DNA of 64,000 nt, from contig OX424568.1 of the NCBI GenBank assembly GCA_949152475.1, positions 22,605,667 through 22,669,666 of the forward strand, in the 5' to 3' direction. Below are positions 46,667 through 59,745 of this stretch, piece by piece. The stretch is from Terebella lapidaria (taxonomy: Eukaryota > Annelida > Polychaeta > Terebellida > Terebellidae). Under the pieces are notes generated by a model, which worked only from the letters and a program-made list of their open reading frames with translations, did not search any database and had not been told where the DNA came from. Numbering within the stretch: position 1 is the stretch's first letter; every line of letters starts with the position of its first letter. A program made the translations under genes and the position numbers.

Positions 46667-47110
46667 ATCAATCCTTCATCTGATCCCGAAAGTGATTACA
46701 AAAAGTTAAATTTGTGTGAATTCACACGATTTCATGAATCCGTATCAAAGCCCATCACAGTCTCCTCCGAAGTTCTCCGCTTATCAGATCAGGAAGAAAC
46801 ACAAGACCCCTTTCCCTCCAACTTGTAACCGGACAACTGCCGCACGATATATCACTACAGCTCCCCCTCCACGCCGTAAAGGAAACCCAGTCCAGTGAAA
46901 ACAGATCCGCGATCAGCAAACTAGCACGATCACTGCGGCCAGACGCAAGCAACACTTCTGAACAGCGCAGCGTTCCAGTCGTGTTAATGTAGCCGCTGCT
47001 GCAAGGCGCCTGATTGCCGTCTACTCTCGCGTTGGCGGTCAAATATCGCGGGACCTCATTTGGCATTCGTCTGGGGCAAGTTTAAGGGAGTAATCCGTCG
47101 TTATCTGGGC
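46667..47110 (-). promoter_or_regulatory. Probable 5' UTR and promoter of the GPCR
   Basis: The sequence immediately upstream of the receptor ATG is markedly richer in GC and CpG (46750-47100) than the surrounding DNA, as expected for a 5' exon or promoter. A minus-strand frame at 46755-47066 is open but ends before the receptor ATG and shows no domain. It could be an upstream ORF. No TATA box is certain. Confidence 0.4.
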
Positions 47111-47519
47111 GGATTGCCTGGGTGATTGTGGATTCTGGCGACAGTTTCCACCTACTGTTTTCATTCCGTGATCGGGTAAATAATTCCACACGGGAATCAA
47201 AAGTGTAGTGGACAGTGAATTACATACATATATTCTCCAATGTCTGGATAATTAGGGTGGGATATATTGTGTTATTTGTGGAGGCTGCGTTGTTTATCCT
47301 TCTTCCGAAACAAATAGAATCACTGCGAAAATATGGGTTTATGTCACACAAAGGTTGCTGGACAAACACTACATTGTTTACCAATTGACAGTGTAATATC
47401 CAAAACTTAAAAATATGCTACTCTCTTTTTTTGTTTTTTTTAAATGAAACCTGCTGTTGTGTTGTTGTCGATTCCAAAAATAGTTCAATATGAAATACAC
47501 TTGAATTTCCCACATGCTA
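47111..47519. other. Noncoding flank
   Basis: AT-rich with no supported feature. It separates the receptor promoter from the tandem segmental duplication. Confidence 0.45.
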
Positions 47520-50500
47520 ATGCAGCTATAACTCTTTTTGTATTCACAAAAATAAACATCCGGTAAAAATTTTGCAATATAATGGGATATGATTTAGTTA
47601 TGTAAAAATGCGATGTGACGGATGTTGCGATGTAATGATATGGTATCAAGTAATCAGCGCCAGTAATTGCAATTCGTGACTCCACCGTGCAATCACATGA
47701 CTCCGCTTGATAAGCCGTTTATATCATTGCAAATCTGGTAATAAGTATCTAAATCATCCGTCTTCACTGCAAGTATATATTTGGTAAAGTAAGATTCTGT
47801 TTTTGCTACAGAGTTCCAGATCTTGACTGACATGTGATCCATGGCCATCTCCCGCGGTGAAATACCTACAGCGAAGCCAATCAATTCATGGATGTTCCCC
47901 ATAAAATACCCATGAGGATTCTACACAAGGTATCAAGTTCACAGCTGAACTTATCTGAACACGGGGTAATATGGGCTCAAAAAGAGACTTGCACAACACA
48001 CGTGGTATCAACCTTGAGAAGTCCGTAACATTTTTACGTTCGGTATGATGTTCGCTGTGTTTGGATAAGATGCAAAACACATTTCACCACTCATGTCAAT
48101 AAACCGAACATCACCATAATCATACAACAGAAAAAATATTTGGTTTACCCTCTTTAACCTCATTTCATTTCCGGGTGTAGAAGCAACGATATATTATTCG
48201 TAAATGAACCATTATATCGACTCGACGTCGAATAGTGCATGTTTTGAATAACAAATAATAGCTCATTGTTCTGCGAGTAAGTGCACACAATTCCATGCCC
48301 GACAATACCACACAGATTGATACAAATGTCGCGAGGTGAATGTCATTGTTCAGTCAAGGACATCACATTATGTTCGTTCTTTGAAATGTTGCATCATGAA
48401 TATATATGAATTGTACACACCAAAGAGCTTCCGCCAGAGCTTCGTCCGTAGAAATCAACAAGCGGGCCATAGCTGTATAAGGTTGCCAACTTTTTTAATT
48501 TTCAAGATAGAAGTCTGAAATTGGTTTGTTTTTGTTATGTGAACTTTCGCATAAGAGTTTCATTTTCGATAGTTCGTATAGCTAACCCGAATACGAATAG
48601 ACCTTCTGAAGTTTACTGTCCTGTCACCTATCACCGTTCTGAAACAGGTACACACACCCAGGACGCTTGATTGAAAAAAAACGAAAACCAAAGTTTATTT
48701 GGTATGGAAAGGCGATAGTATCGTTTCGACATGCTAAGTTCCTGTGATGTCTTTGATCGGGAAGGTCTGTCGCACTAACACCAGCTATGATTCTTGTGTA
48801 TGCTTCCATGGCATCCTGAAAGTCTTGTTATCAAAAGTCAGGACACATATATGCAGCCCGACAAGCACCATAAGCGCTTCACGCATCGATCGTTTATTTA
48901 CTATAAATCACTCATGAATTGAGTGAAGCGACCGATAAACCTTTACGAAAGTGATGCGTGGTTTATGATCATCAATATCTCGGAAGGCTTCGGTAGAGAA
49001 GTTCAGCTCTGAATGCAATGTGTGATGAACAAAGCAGATCATGAAAAGATAAAACTTTTTTAATATGTGCTCGTTGTGTTGAAGCTTCAGGTCGTTGGTT
49101 GCTGTTCGCTGTCATCCATTGTCAGTTTCCATGTAAAGATACCTACAGCTGAGCTAATCAATTCACGAAAGTTCCTCATAAAACACCCATGAAGATTCAA
49201 CACAAAGTATCTGGCTCGCAGCTAGGCTTACCTAACCAAGAACGCATACAGACGCCATGTAGGTACTAGATGAACTAAAATACCTAGGTAATTTACGCGG
49301 ACATAGGGCCATAATATGACTCAAGAGATTTGCACAACACGTGGTATCAACCTTGAGAACGCTGTGGAAGTTTCATGTTCCGTACGATGTTGCTTTGTGC
49401 TTGTATGAGGTCAAATCACATTTCATCACACGTTAATAGATCGAACATCACCATATTCATACAACTGAAAAATCTTTCGTTTCCCTTTTCATTGTTATTT
49501 TATTTCCAGATGTAAAAATGATATATTATTGATAAATAAACCATTTCATTGACTAGACGACAATGAGTGCATATTGATTAACAAAAAGTTGATTGTTATA
49601 CAAGTAAATACTTACATTCCATGCACGTGCACATCATACGTGTAACATACATAAAGGTATGTTGATAGAAATGTCGCCTGTTGAATGACGATATTCATTC
49701 AAAGACATCAAATCATGTTCGTTGTTCGAAGTGTTGCACAGATTATGTTTCTCGGTAGAAATCAACGATGAAGCCATAGCTGGCTTATGAATGAAACAGG
49801 TAAACATAGAACTTCACTTACCACTGTTCAATGATTCACTGTGTTCCAATAAGGTTATTGTCTCCCCGCAGGGGAGACTTCTTAAACGCTCTCTGAGATT
49901 CCCATGGGGGAAATACTCTTCGACTGGGGGAAAAACCCGGTTTCGAAATGAAAATACTTTGAACGTGTGTTCTACAGAGCTCAACGTAAATAATTCAGTT
50001 AATTAATATAATCTGACGAATATTTTCTTCGAAGGGTGCAATTTTTCTTCACTATCGCCAATTTACGTGAACATTAGCGTCTCGGCTGGATTTGAGAATA
50101 AATACATAACTACGGTGTGCATTCAGTCAACCGTGTATCACTTTTGTCCATACTGTCGAGTCATCGCTCACTTCTCACGTTTATTCTTTGTCAGTGCCAA
50201 AGTTTCCTTGTTTTGGAGCAGTAAAACTAGCACATTTGTTACGTTCCATATCCTGACTGCATCTTCACTTCTAACAATCACACGCATTTATTTTTCGCTG
50301 TCCCGCAAAGACCTAATTTTTCGCTCGCAAAGTGCGGAAGATTGATTACCATGGTATTTATCGTTGGCAAAGTGTAAAAGTCGGAATGGGTTCCGAGTTC
50401 AACACCACCGCCTTCAACATTGATATTTCAGTGCATATGAATATTCCAACGTTACTCAAATTTATTGGACACTTCTCATATGGCATCTATATTGTCGCAT

Positions 50501-52720
50501 ATTTGTACACTATTGACCAAAAACAACTTTACGAATATATTGAATTTTGGGCCAAATAGAAAACGGTGCTGAATTTTATGAACACCTTGTTATTTTTTGA
50601 TGGGCGTACTCGATCAGGGACTCAATTTTTATGGGTGTACTCGATCAGTGTTCATACGAACTATACGGTATCAATTGCTTTCACATCGGTATATTCGTCC
50701 GGCATGGACATCGTAGGCCTATATAATATGCGCACGGAAATAAATTGAAAACAGTTCTAGAAATGATCGCGCAATTGACTTCTGTCATCCGGGGAGATCT
50801 GGTGCTTTGCACCAGGTATGATTCTTGTAGTATTACTGAGAAACAAAGCTAGTAGGATATATCCAAACATAATCGGAAACGTAACATGTGACTATCTCAA
50901 CATTGCAGCATGGTCAAAATTAGACTATATTTGGTAGTATTCACGGGAAAGTAAATCACGAGTATGAATCGACACTTGATTTGAACAGAATAGTTTTAGA
51001 ATTTTAGCCAACTCCAAAATCACTAGCTACAAGCTTGGTGACCCAGGATACAAGCTAAACACATCATCAGTAACATAGCAGGCTGAGAAAGCTTCGAGGT
51101 GATTGATGAGGAAAGTCAGAAACCCTACATACAAATATTTATGTTTCTAACTTGACCCATAAGTCATATCTGTGCTCTTTGGAAGTCACAGATGATGGAT
51201 AAAGTTTGACCTAACACTAAGTTGATACAAAAGGAATACCCGCCATGAACATATCAAATTTTAATGACCTGGAACACGGAGATGAGTTGACATTAACTTG
51301 GTGTGTCATGATGAAGTTTGTATGTTTGACAAATTTGTTGTTGTTTTCAAAACAAACTCATTATCAATGAAGTTCGAATATCACAAAGGCCATGCTTTTT
51401 GGACAATGCAGACATATTCATTGAATTTCAGATTTGACAGATTGGTATCAACTAGTGATCCTTATTTGGGTAATGAGCTAGGCAGGCTTATTACTTAAGA
51501 TACTTATCATTTTGGCAAATTCATGTCAGTTCCACCAGTTCGATTTTTTCTCGATTGTATAGATATTTTTTTCTGAACTAAAAATAAGTGATATGATAAT
51601 AACTTGTGCCTTGTGCCATGATCAGAATGTGGCCTATATCTTATGATAATATTGAATTGAAAAGAAATCTGCTGGTGCCTATAATGCCCAATCTTTCACA
51701 CGGAAGCTTGTGTATGGATATATAAGTATTTCGCGTTGTTTTTCAAAATTTATCAAAATCTCAAAATTCATTTGAGTAGGCCTGCTAACACTGTCGAAAA
51801 ACCCCGTTGACATTCTTCATTCAGGGATGTAGACTCTATACGCCTGATATATGCAAAATATAGGGAATGCATACATACGAACACTAGTAACGTATATGAC
51901 CTAAACTGTCTGGGAATATGAAATAAAGGAGAGTCATTCTTTGCAAATTTGATTCAAATGATGGGAATTATGTCTACACGGGTAATGCAGCCACATGTGT
52001 AACTGGCGTTACAATTGTTTCTAGCTTGGCATTTACCTCCGTTTGGAATAACAACGAACTGTCTTTATAGAGAGTCAGTATCATCTTTTCATCTTGTTGT
52101 CAAGTATTTTGTTCCCATGTCATGATTTATGGATCCATCAGGCCTAACAGTTTTAACATTTTGGTACTGAAAGTAAGGACAATTATGGAATCCCATACGT
52201 GTCATGAAGCACAACTCACTTTACTCGTTTATCCACTCATGAACCACTCAGGAATGAAGTGTAGCGGCGGATAAACCTTTATGAACTTGATCCCAATGTA
52301 GGGGTATGATTTAATGGATGCAACTCAGCGATGAAGAATTCTGAAAAAAATGATATGGTATCAAGTAGGCCAGTAATTTCTGTTGGTGACTCACCACAAG
52401 ATCAAATGACGGGCGTCTAAGGAGCTCATCACGTCACTGCGAACTGTTAATCAATATCTAACCCGTCCTCTATATTACTACGAGTTTATTTTAGTCCGGT
52501 ATAATATTTGCTACATATTTCTCGACTGTCCCAGATCGTTGGTTGGCATTGTTTATGATCCATGGCCAGCGTCTAAGTTGGACTACTTACAGCGAAGCCA
52601 ATCAATTCATGAAAATTTCCCATAAAACACTCTTGAAAATTACACATAGAGTATCTGGTTCAGAGCTAAATTTATCTTAACAACCACGCATGCATGCTTA
52701 TATCATTGCAAATGTAGTAT
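47520..52720 (+). repeat. Segmental tandem duplication, copy A (about 5.2 kb)
   Basis: Copy A runs colinear with 52721-57900. Markers are 'ccatggccatctcccgcggt' (47841 and 53539), 'ccgaacatcaccataatcat' (48106 and 54289), 'cagcccgacaagcaccataa' (48853 and 55055), 'acaaatatttatgtttctaa' (51131 and 56296) and 'atggcatcctgaaagtctt' (48808 and 55011). No coding gene is seen. Within each copy, subunits of roughly 1.3 kb echo each other: 'gaagccaatcaattcatg' at 47874 and 52574 versus 'gagctaatcaattcacg' at 49153, each followed by 'cccatgargattc' and an 'aacacgtggtatcaacctt' block. The unit is therefore itself an old higher-order repeat. Confidence 0.88.
49859..49877. other. Short perfect hairpin
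   Basis: 'gtctcccc' faces 'ggggagac' around 'gca' (8-bp arms). It has no obvious partner in the other duplication copy. Confidence 0.6.
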
Positions 52721-52793
52721 TCACACACAAAAAAACATTCGCTAAAAATTTCGCAATATAATGGGATATGATGTAGTTCATGTAAAAATGTGA

Positions 52794-53327
52794 TAAGCTG
52801 CACTGGGTATAAATAAATTCTGTAAAAATAGTTCTATCCTTTGTGTCATGAAGGTTCATAAAGTTAAAACTACACTTGATGTCAGTTATCTTCAGTTATT
52901 AAGACAGGTGTTCAACTCGAGTTCTAGGACCAGATCATTTTATTGTCATCTTTTGAACATGCATTTGGGTCACAACTTAACTGAAAATAACCTTATTGGA
53001 CGTGCCAATCAGGTCTGTAGAAACCATAATGTGTCGTTTGCTAAATTTATATTTGATGATCAGTATGCAAATATTTGTCAACGGCGTTTGAAATCATTCC
53101 CGGTCAATGATGGGGTGGTGGACTCTATCCGACAATTACTGGTACATTATAACCCATATAACAGGTTTATACTGGAAACAATGACCATGCCATTTTGACC
53201 TACCTGTCACACCTGTGTGAACATTTTGTAATTGTTATTGTGATTTTTACGTGGTGTCTCATGTTATTTTATGCATGTTTTATTTTATGTACTCTCCTTT
53301 TGGAGGCTGAATAAATAAAATAAAATA
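52794..53327 (+). mobile_element. 5'-truncated LINE insertion
   Basis: Comparing copies A and B of the duplication shows an extra 530 bp here: A reads 'gtaaaaatgcgatgtgacgg', B breaks after 'gtaaaaatgtgat' and resumes at 'aacggatgttgc'. The insert holds an open frame (52848-53198) that ends 'DGVVDSIRQLLVHYNPYNRF' plus 10 residues before TGA, the style of a non-LTR reverse-transcriptase C-terminus. A 3' UTR of about 110 bp and a simple 'aataaataaaataaaata' tail follow. Truncation at the 5' side and an A-rich tail are classic LINE features. The catalytic domain is absent. Confidence 0.78.
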
Positions 53328-53824
53328 ACGGATGTTGCTATGTAATGATATGGTGATCAAGTGATCAGCGCCAGGAATTGCAATACGTGACTCCACCGCG
53401 CAATCATATGACTCTGCTTGATAAGCCGTTCATATGAAATCTGGTAATAAGTATCTAAATGATACGTCTTCACTGCAAGTATATATTTGGTAGAGTTTTT
53501 GCTACAGAGTTCCCGATCTTGGCTGACATGTGATCCATGGCCATCTCCCGCGGTGACATACCTACAGCGAAGCCAATCAATTCATGAAAGTTCCCCATAA
53601 AATACCCATGAGGATTCTACACAAGGTATCAAGTTCACAGCTGAACTTATCTGAACAGCTACACATGCGCCCTGGGGATACTAAACTGCTAAATGAACGA
53701 AACAAAGGAAACTTACACCGGGTATGGGCTCATAAAGAGACTTGCACAACACACGTGATATCAACCTTGAGAAGTCCATTACATTTTTACGTTCGGTACG
53801 ATGTTCGCTGTGTTTGGATAAGGC

Positions 53825-54245
53825 CACTCCTGTTTATTTTTTTGTTAGATGTCCTCTGGAAAATCGAAAGCTAGGAGGAAGGGCCAAAAAAAAACCTTTC
53901 AAATAAAAAACGATATACCGTGCATTGATTCTCTGAATGCAAACGATGTTTGGGTGGGGGACCTATATGTTTAAGCATCTGAAAATATATCATAGTTTCA
54001 TATCGAATCTTAGAAACTTATTTGTGGTAAGAATTGTTAATTTGAAATGTTAGTCTGTTCAAAACTCTGGATTCAAAGTTTTGCTGCGGGACCAATATGG
54101 GTAAGCTTTACAGAGATTGGCGGAATTTTGTGTGTCGAAATTCTTTTATTTCCAGAATATTACATATTTATCTTGTTTGTTTTTTTCTAAAAATTTCGCA
54201 AAAAGCTAGGCGTGCGGGGACGAGGAACAGAAATTTGAACAGGAA
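53825..54245. other. Insertion private to duplication copy B
   Basis: Copy A runs directly from 'gctgtgtttggataag' to 'atgcaaaacacatttcacc' (48054-48080). Copy B has about 420 bp between the same two phrases. The insert has a plus frame start near 54097 but no recognised domain and no clear terminal repeats. Confidence 0.65.
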
Positions 54246-57200
54246 TGGCATAAGATGCAAAACACATTTCACCACTCATGTCAATAAACCGAACATCACC
54301 ATAATCATACAACAGAAAAAAATCTTTGGTTTACCCTCTTTAACCTCATTTCATTTCCGGGTGTAGAAGCAACGATATATTATTTGTAAATGAACCATTA
54401 TATCGACTCGACGTCACATAGTGCATGTTTTGAATAACAAATAATAGCTAATTGTTCTGCGAGTCAGTGCACACAATTCCATGCCCGACAATACCACACA
54501 GATTGGTACAAATGTCGCGAGGTGAATGTCATTGTTCAGTCAAGGACATCACATTATGTTTGTTGTTTGAAATGTTGCATCGTGGATATATGTGAATTGT
54601 ACACTCCACAGAGCTTCGTCCGTAGAAATAAACAACCGAGCCATACCTCACTGATGAATAAGGTTGCCAACTTTTCAGTTTTCAAGATAGAAGTCTGAAA
54701 TTTGTTTGTTTTTGTTATGTGAACTTTCGAATAAGTTTCATTTTTCGATATTTCGTAAAGCTAAACCGATTGCGAATAGACCTTCTGAAGTTTACTGTCC
54801 TATCACCTATCACCGTTCTGAAACAGGTACACACACCCATGACGCTTGATTTGAAAAAAAAAACGAATACCAAAGTTCATTTGGTATGGAAAGGCGATAG
54901 TATCATTCCGACATGAGACCTACTTATTGCGTATTGCTAAGTTCCTGTGATGACTTTGATCGGGAAGGTCTGTCGCACTAACACCAGCTATGATTCTTGT
55001 GTATGCATCCATGGCATCCTGAAAGTCTTGTTATCAAAAGTCAGGACACATATGCAGCCCGACAAGCACCATAAGCGCTTCACGCATCGATCGTTTATTT
55101 ACTATAAATTACCCATAAATGAAGTGAAGCGACCGATAAACCTTTACGAAAGTGATGCATGGTATATGATCGTCAATATCTCGGAAATTAATGGTAGAGA
55201 AGTACAGCTCTGAGTGCACCGTTTGATCAACAAATATATCATGAAAAGTTAAAACTTTTTTTAAAAATTGTATTCGTTGTGTAGAAGCTTCAGGTCGTTG
55301 GTAGCTGTTCCCTCCTATCCACGGTCAGTTTCCACGTACAGATACCTACAGCCGAGCCAATCAATTCACGGAAGTTCCCCATAAAACACCCATGAAAATT
55401 CAACACAAAGTATCTGGTTCGCAGCTAGGCTTATCTAAACAAGAACGCAAAGAGACGCCATGTAGGTACTAGATGAACTAAAATAGGTAATTTACAGGGA
55501 TAGGGGGCCATAATATGACCGAGAGATGTGCACAACACATGTGGTATCAACCTTGAGAACGCTGTGAAAGTTTTACGTTGACTACGATGTTGCTTTGTGT
55601 TCGTTAAAGGTAAAAAACACATTTTATCACACGTTTGGATAGATCAAACATCACTATAATGATCATACAACTGAGAAATTCTCTAATCTTTTGTTTTTGC
55701 CTTTTCATTGTTATTTTATTTCCGGATGTAATACAATTATATAATATCAGTTATTTCATTGACTGGACGACACTGAGTGCATGTTTTGAATAACAAAAAG
55801 TTCATTGTCATACAAGTAAATACACACATTTCATGCACGCACACATAGTGTCGACTGTTGGGTGACAATTTCATTAACGGACATCAAATTAATATGTTCT
55901 TTGTTTGAAATCTTGCACGTAAGAGTTTTGTCTGTATAAATCAACAACGAAGCCATCGCTGGGTTATGAATAGGACGGCTGAGCCTTGAACTTCAGCTAC
56001 CACTGTACGATGGTTCACGGTGTTCCAAGAAGGTCACAGTTTCACTGGAAAACAAGGCTAGTTGGTTAAATCCAAACATCGCAGGATATATAATGTGCAA
56101 CCATCTCAACGTTGCAGCATGACGAAACTAGATTAGATTTATGAGTATCCTCGGGAAAGTAAATCACGAGTATGAATCAACGCTTCAAACATCACTAGAT
56201 GGTGACCCACGTTACAAGCTACACACAGCATCAGTAACATACCAGGCTGAGAGAACCTCGAGGTGATTGATGAGGAAAGTCAGAAACCCTACATACAAAT
56301 ATTTATGTTTCTAACTTGACCCATAAGTCATATCTGTGCTCTTTGGAAGTCACTGATGATGGATTACGTTTGAATGAAATTTTATTGACCTGGTACATAC
56401 GGAGATGAGTTGACATTAACTTGGTATGTCATGATGAAGTTTGTATGTTTGACAAATTTGTTGTTGTTTTCAAAACAGATTTTCTCAGTATAAATGAAGT
56501 TCGAATATCACATAGGCCATGCTTTTTCTACAATTCATTGAATTTCAGATTGGACAGAGTGGTATCAACTAGTGAACCTTATTTGGGTAACTAGCTAGAC
56601 AGGCCAAATACTAAGGATTACTTATCATATTGGCAAATTCATGTCGGTTCCACCAGTTCGGGTTTTTTTTTCGATTGCATTGATATCTGATCTTCTGATC
56701 TAAAAATAAGTTATACGAAAATAAGATTCCAACATATACCTCAAAAGCCGTTGTCTACATACAATGCAGAAATCAAGTTTCACTGTCTAGATATATCTGA
56801 CAACGGGATCTTTTCGCCTTGTGCCATGATCAGTTTGTGGCCTATATTCTACGATAATAATGAAATCGAAAGAAATCTGTTGGTGCCTAAAATGCCCGAT
56901 CTTTCACAACGGAGCTTGTGTATGAGTATATATTAAGTATTGCGTGTTGTATGTCTGAAAAATTAAATAGGCCTGCTTACTCTTTCGAAAAAAAAAATCA
57001 CAATGTACACTCAGTTGACATTCTTCATCCAGGGATGGATACGCCTGATATATGAAGATGATAGAGTATGCATACAAACAAATACCGGTCATATAGTATA
57101 CGACCTAAACTGTCTGGAAATATGAAAGAAAGGAGTATTTCTTTGCAAATTCAATTCAGTGATATGGATTAAGTCTTCACGAATGATGCAGTCACATGGG

Positions 57201-58500
57201 TGACTGACGTTACAATTGTTTCTAGCTTGGCTTTTACCTCCGTTTGGAATTACAACGAACTGTCAGAACTGTCAGAAAGTCAGTATCATTTTTTTCATCT
57301 TGTCAAGTATTTTGTTCCCATGTCACGATTTTTATGGATCCATCAGGTCCTGATAGTTTTAACATTTTGGTATTGAAAGTAAGGACACTTATGGAACCCC
57401 ATACGTATCATTACGCACAACTCACTTCTCTCGTTTATCTAGTCATGAACCACCCAGGAATGAAGTGAAGCGGCGGATAAACCTTTATGAACTTGATTCT
57501 AATGTAGGGATATGATTTAATGGATGTAGCTCTGGGATGAAGGATTCTGTAATTAAATGATATGGTATCAAGTAGTCAGACCAGTAATTTCTTTTGGTGA
57601 CTTACCACGTGATCAAATGACGGACGCCTAATGAGCTCATCACGTCACTGCAAAGTTATATCTAATTCGTCCTTTTTACTACTACGAGTTTGTTTTGGTT
57701 CGGTATATTTTTTGCAACATATTTCTCGACTGCCCCCATATCATTGAATGGCATTGGCATAAAACACCCATGAACATTCCACATGGAGTATCTGATTCAG
57801 AGCTAAATTTATCTGAACAGCCACGCATGCATACACCCTGAGGGCACTAAATGAACTAGCATGTGATCTGAACCCATAAAATATACTGACATGTGCACCA
57901 CACGCGTGATATCAACCTTGAGAACTTATGTTTATATGATTTGCAAAACACATTTCTCTACTCGTGTCGATAAACCAAACATCACCCTAATCATACAGTT
58001 GTGAACATTTTTGTCTTTTGTTTCCCATTTTATTGTCATTTTATTTCCGGGTGTAAATGCAATGATATATGAACGGTTTCATTGACTCGATGTCACTGAG
58101 TGCATGTTTTCAATGACAAAAAAGTAAATTGTTTTACAATTCAATACATACATTCCATATGATGTCGCGATGTGAAGGTCAGTGTTCATTCAATGACATC
58201 AAATTATTTTCATTTGTTGAACTGTTGCATCGTGAGTATCTCTGTATTGTACACCCAAGAATTTTATCCTTAAAAATCAAAAACAGAGCCATAGCTGGCT
58301 CACGAATAGAACAACGAAACCTCGATGGCTCACGGCCGTGTTCGGATTAAGTTACAGTAATCCTGGAAAACAAGGCGAGTATGTTATATCCAAAAATCAT
58401 GGGAAATATAACATGGAGCTATCCCAACATTGCATCATGATAAAAATTGATTAGATTCACACGCATTCGGGAGAAATTCTTAAATGCACGATCTTAATGA

Positions 58501-58671
58501 TCATGTGTATCTTAATGATACAAACGTTCATAAGAATTGATACACATCACTTCACCCTGAAGGTATTAAAGGAACAACTAGGAAATTTATGCGGTATGGG
58601 CATCTTATGATTTGGAGATGTGTGCAACATAAGGCCGTATCATGCTTGCGAGTTTCACGATCAAATATCAC
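58501..58671. repeat. Repeat R5, copy 1
   Basis: 'cttcaccctgaaggtattaa', 'aggaaatttatgcggtatgg' and 'gcttgcgagtttcacgatca' recur at about 60041-60156, same orientation. Confidence 0.75.
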
Positions 58672-58856
58672 TGGGTGGGAGCTTGCCCATGATTCTTGAC
58701 GAGTCAACTCGGTAAAAAACCTTTCCTCGCAGGGGCTTTGCTTGGCAAAAATGTTTTGTCGCATTGGCTTTCAGATGCCCCTGTGATTAAAGATTTTTGC
58801 CGATCAAAGGCCTTGCGAGGCAAGATTTTTACTCGTCAAGCGAGCTCTCACCCATT
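58672..58856. mobile_element. 185-bp foldback MITE M2
   Basis: Left end 'tgggtgggagcttgcccatg' plus 'cttgacgagt' and 'cctcgcaggggctttg' is inverted at the right as 'caaaggccttgcgaggcaag', 'actcgtcaagcgagctctca' and 'ccca'. The inverted repeats are about 65 bp with indels. No coding capacity. It interrupts the end of repeat R5. Confidence 0.75.
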
Positions 58857-59590
58857 GAATATGAATCAACGCTTCATCAGATTTGCTAAATTGCAAACAA
58901 ACCAACAAATGAGGGTGTTTTTCTCTAAAATCTACATCGTTTGATCAAATCATTTATTAAATTGTGTAATGTCATATAACTCTAAACATGCTTCACAACA
59001 AAACAACATGTCATTTTCTGGATGGTGGATTGTATTGACAGTATTGTCCAATATTGTACTGTCCAACGAGAGAAAACATCACAAGGTTTGTCAAAAGGAT
59101 TGTTTCAAGGATATAGGACAAAATTAATCATGAGCTGAAGCTTTCACTTTTCAACCATACAACAATATAGGCGATGTTGTTGTTTTTCTTGATTTTGAAT
59201 ATAAAAATCCACTGGGACCTCATATATGCACAAAGGATAAGTGAAGAAAACATACAGTAATAGTTTGACAATAGCGTCCATACTTTCGATTGTAGTTCCA
59301 GTGGATACAAGATTGTGGTGGTTGATAAGGAAGTGCAAATATATCAGACCAAACTAAACTAATTTTTCTTTCAGACTCCATTGAAATGACAAATGCATGC
59401 TTGCAAGTGTTGGCGATGGATTTGTGAAAAAATATTTTACAATACCTGAAAATGACATCTTCGGGCGATCAATAATTTTTCAGGTGTAGCTGGTGCCAAC
59501 TACAATATTGTTTCATGAAATATGTGCATCAACAATACGTTTTGTATTATTACTGTGTTTTACCATAGACATGGTGCTTATTCGATGTTC
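58857..59590. other. Noncoding
   Basis: AT-rich. No supported gene or repeat beyond short phrases ('gtattgacagtattgtccaatattgtactgtcc' region shows a short dyad). Confidence 0.4.
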
Positions 59591-59745
59591 AACAATTGAC
59601 CTATCGCCGAACCAATTTGTCCGAGTCTTTTTACGCCATTTACGACGCATTCTGCAAAACGTTATTATTGGCCAAAGAGAACTTTGAGGACGTAATTTGT
59701 GAAACTCGGACAACTTTTGGGGGCTTTGGCGATAGGTCAATTGTT
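59591..59745. mobile_element. 155-bp foldback MITE M3
   Basis: 'caacaattgacctatcgccg' with 'ttgtccgagt' at the left is inverted at the right as 'actcggacaact' and 'ggcgataggtcaattgttg'. The terminal inverted repeats are about 45 bp and the spacer about 65 bp. Target duplication is unclear. Confidence 0.82.

Larger units (their letters stand above)
52721..58500 (+). repeat. Segmental tandem duplication, copy B
   Basis: Copy B matches copy A in order and orientation, extended by two insertions absent from A: a LINE 3' end (about 52794-53327) and about 420 bp at 53825-54245. It continues past 57740 with another partial subunit ('aaaacacccatgaacattcc', 'gatatcaaccttgagaac', 'accaaacatcaccctaatca'). 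A third partial repeat start is therefore present. Confidence 0.85.

Noticed and set aside
46755-47066. 103-codon minus-strand frame upstream of the receptor
   Set aside because: No domain, and it stops before the receptor ATG. GC-rich promoter DNA explains its openness, so it is kept only as a possible upstream ORF.
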